Origin: an uncultured Prevotellaceae bacterium
Lineage (GTDB): Bacteria > Bacteroidota > Bacteroidia > Bacteroidales > Bacteroidaceae
Direction of reading: 5' to 3'
NCBI GenBank assembly: GCA_937877605.1
Contig: CALFJA010000004.1
Location: 1 to 16,267, forward strand
DNA length: 16,267 bases
Each line of letters starts with the position of its first letter. Position 1 is the first letter of the stretch. A program made the position numbers and the translations under genes. The notes beneath the pieces are model-generated. The model saw nothing but the letters and a program-made list of their open reading frames with translations, searched no databases and had not been told where the DNA came from. Positions 15,043 through 16,267 of the stretch are shown here, one piece after another.

Positions 15043-15050
15043 CAAAAGTA
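15043..15050 (-). promoter_or_regulatory. -7 promoter box for the YhcH-family gene
   Basis: TACTTTTG on the minus strand (15050-15043) is a full match to TAnnTTTG, 27 bp upstream of the ATG at 15015. I see no TTTG at the right distance for a -33 box, so this is a partial promoter match only. Confidence 0.45.
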
Positions 15051-15206
15051 GTAATTTTTCCGCAGGGCAGCATCGCGTTGCATGTATTTTTTCTGTATTG
15101 GGGGAGTGGGGCTCCTTTCCATCGGGATTTGTCAAAATAATTTACTGCACACTGCGTCCGCAACAGCATTTTCCTGCCGTTTTTTGCCGTAAAGCTGTAG
15201 GCTTAG

Positions 15207-15236
15207 GTAGAATATCGCCAAAAACCGATATTTTAC
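15207..15236. repeat. AT-rich hairpin in the gap before hsp20
   Basis: GTAGAATATCG (15207-15217) pairs with CGATATTTTAC (15226-15236), with one G-T wobble, around an 8-nt loop. It lies in the 624-bp gene-free stretch 15016-15639. Function unknown. Confidence 0.5.
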
Positions 15237-15317
15237 AAGTTGCTGTCATTCAGTTAATTGCAGGAATGTTCAGGAAAACTCGCCGACGGTTATTTTCCAA
15301 CTGGGGCTCTCTTGTCT

Positions 15318-15406
15318 TGCAACTGCATGGCTTTTGCACCCTGAAAGCCTGCCTTTTGCGCTCCAAAACCTGTTGTTTCGGACTGCAACTGAGCCTCAGT
15401 CGCAGT
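15318..15406. repeat. Degenerate intergenic repeat block
   Basis: Two adjacent units, CTTTTGCACCCTGAAAGCCTG (15331-15351) and CTTTTGCGCTCCAAAACCTG (15353-15372), share the frame CTTTTGC, then CTG at the end. They are flanked by TGCAACTG at 15318-15325 and again at 15384-15391. The second flank sits inside an imperfect palindrome, ACTGCAACTGAG (15382-15393) with CTCAGTCGCAGT (15395-15406), one mismatch in 12 pairs. Nothing here looks coding. Confidence 0.45.
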
Positions 15407-15556
15407 TCTTCCGTTAAAAAAATACGGTAAAAACGAGGTGAAAAACATCTGCAAGTGGCCGATAATTGTTTTTCCGGAGCGTTGCACACTTTTCGTTTTT
15501 GTAACGATTTCTTACTAAATCCGGGCTTCCGACAATCTGTCGTTTTAATGCGCCAA

Positions 15557-15586
15557 TTTGGCAGAAATTCCGCTCTGGTACATTCG
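15557..15586 (+). promoter_or_regulatory. Weak candidate hsp20 promoter
   Basis: TTTG (15557-15560), an 18-bp spacer and TACATTCG (15579-15586) resemble the Bacteroidetes consensus, with a spacer one base short of the usual range and one mismatch. Neither a CIRCE element nor a sigma-32 type promoter is visible upstream of hsp20. Confidence 0.3.
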
Positions 15587-15639
15587 TTGCATTCTGATGG
15601 GCAGAAATTAACACTTAAAATAAAGAAAGGAATAAAGCT

Positions 15640-16062
15640 ATGTATCCAGTTAGAAACTTTTTTTCACCCTTTGTATTCGACAGTCTTTCACCCCTTATGG
15701 ACGCCTGCAACACCCACACTGCCATCTCCCCGCGCATCAATGTAAAGGAAAGCGATGCCTGCTACACCGTTGAAATGGCCGCCGCCGGCATGAGCAAGGA
15801 CGACCTCCAGGTGCACATCAACGACGAGGGCAACCTCATGGTCAAGATGGAAAAGCATGAGGACAAGTCGGAGAAGGCTGCCGCCGAGCGCTACCTGCGG
15901 CACGAGTTCAGCACCAGCAACTTCACTCAGACCTTCATTCTCCCCGACGATGTGGAGAAGAGCGGCATCAGCGCTGCCATGCAGAACGGCATACTGGCCA
16001 TCACCCTCCCGAAGGTGCAGCCCGTGAAGGAGAAACTGGCACGCCAAATCAGCATAGAATAA
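15640..16062 (+). CDS. Hsp20 / alpha-crystallin family small heat-shock protein
   Basis: Small heat-shock proteins form oligomers that hold unfolding proteins for later refolding by DnaK or ClpB. The 140-residue product has a short Phe-rich N-terminal arm (MYPVRNFFSPFVFDSLSPLM), an alpha-crystallin domain from about 32 (PRINVKESDACYTVEMAAAGMSK) to about 125, with the conserved NGILAITLPK at 116-125, and a short C-terminal extension ending RQISIE, where the I-x-I motif can dock onto neighbouring subunits. AAAGGA about 10 nt upstream of the ATG is a moderate ribosome-binding site. It is monocistronic, followed at once by a terminator. Confidence 0.95.
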   Translation: MYPVRNFFSPFVFDSLSPLMDACNTHTAISPRINVKESDACYTVEMAAAGMSKDDLQVHINDEGNLMVKMEKHEDKSEKAAAERYLRHEFSTSNFTQTFILPDDVEKSGISAAMQNGILAITLPKVQPVKEKLARQISIE

Positions 16063-16078
16063 CCACGGAAACACCTCA

Positions 16079-16117
16079 AAACACTCCCCGAAGCCTTAAA
16101 AACTTCGGGGAGTGTTT
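16079..16117 (+). terminator. hsp20 intrinsic terminator
   Basis: AAACACTCCCCGAAG (16079-16093) pairs perfectly with CTTCGGGGAGTGTTT (16103-16117) around a 9-nt loop, 16 bp after the hsp20 stop. Its last three T bases are also the first bases of the direct repeat that follows. Confidence 0.8.
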
Positions 16118-16267
16118 CGTTTGCGCTCGTTTATTCGTACCTCTGGCTGTGCCGAAGGTACTTCCACTCGGCAAAGAAACGAAGAAACTTCGTATTCTTT
16201 CTTTCGTTTGCGCTCGTTTATTCGTACCTCTGGCTGTGCCGAAGGTACTTCCACTCGGCAAAGAAAC
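16115..16267. repeat. Direct repeat with 87-bp period, running off the window end
   Basis: A 66-bp segment at 16115-16180 recurs without a single difference at 16202-16267. The 21 bp between copies (16181-16201) hold GAAGAAACTTC, itself a small dyad. Inside each copy, GTACCT pairs with AGGTAC and GCCGA with TCGGC, and the edges TTCGTTT (16116-16122) and AAACGAA (16177-16183) are complementary, so the unit can fold. The second copy ends at the window edge, so the number of units is unknown. No protein coding is likely. Confidence 0.85.

Noticed and set aside
15016..15135. Longer start for the YhcH-family protein at 15135
   Set aside because: The extra 40 residues have no family counterpart and a full -7 promoter box lies within them.
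15472..15639. CIRCE or sigma-32 heat-shock element before hsp20
   Set aside because: No TTAGCACTC/GAGTGCTAA dyad and no CTTGAAA/CCCCAT pair could be found.
16076..16261. 61-residue minus-strand frame with an internally repeated GSTFGTARGTNKRAQTK
   Set aside because: The internal repeat is just the 87-bp DNA repeat, whose period is a multiple of three; there is no family match or upstream signal.
16115..16267. Possible CRISPR array
   Set aside because: The repeat is 66 bp with a 21-bp interval, only two copies are seen, and no cas gene is present.

Overview
The window looks like chromosomal DNA of a Bacteroidales bacterium, most probably Prevotella-like. The gene content points there: a long NusB followed by yajC, a YbbR-domain gene, coaE and a DUF5606 gene; an OMP_b-brl_3 type outer membrane protein; a DUF2807/GIN adhesin-like protein; and a BlaI/M56 pair whose peptidase carries a TonB C-terminal domain. 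Several start regions also carry the Bacteroidetes primary-sigma promoter (TTTG, 19-21 bp, TAnnTTTG), and Shine-Dalgarno sites are mostly weak or absent. The genus is an inference; no rRNA is present to confirm it.

Layout. Positions 1-1499 (minus): trmD followed by two DUF805 small membrane proteins, tightly packed, the last one cut by the window edge. 1642-2451 (plus): secreted DUF2807/GIN protein with a strikingly regular 19-20 residue ladder. 2452-2737: intergenic hairpin and CCAAACG-type repeats between convergent genes. 2738-3787 (minus): aroB. 3937-6915 (plus): large TonB-dependent-receptor-like outer membrane barrel with a Gly/Arg/Pro-rich tail. 6916-7233: second copy of the CCAAACG-type repeat cluster, then a promoter with candidate BlaI operators. 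7234-9155 (plus): BlaI-family repressor and M56 (BlaR1-like) membrane peptidase overlapping by 4 bp. 9261-10890 (minus): rplY, pth and an S4-domain (Hsp15-like) gene, an operon for ribosome and tRNA quality. 11145-14478 (plus): nusB, yajC, ybbR-like, coaE, DUF5606. 14566-15015 (minus): YhcH/YjgK/YiaL protein. 15016-15639: a 624-bp gene-free region with degenerate repeats and hairpins. 15640-16062 (plus): Hsp20 small heat-shock protein and its terminator. 16115-16267: the start of an 87-bp-period direct repeat that runs off the window end.

Most of the window is housekeeping: tRNA modification, shikimate pathway, translation quality control, antitermination, Sec accessory, CoA synthesis and proteostasis. 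The parts that conventional gene calls do not explain are the intergenic ones: two clusters of one palindromic repeat family 4.4 kb apart in opposite orientation, four TTAGTT half-sites just upstream of or overlapping the blaI promoter, the 87-bp repeat at the right edge, and a Bacteroidales-style degenerate repeat region ahead of hsp20. I do not see a clear new defence or biosynthetic system. The best candidate for uncharacterised biology is the BlaI/M56 sensor unit, whose C-terminal part combines a receptor-plug-like segment with a TonB C-terminal domain.
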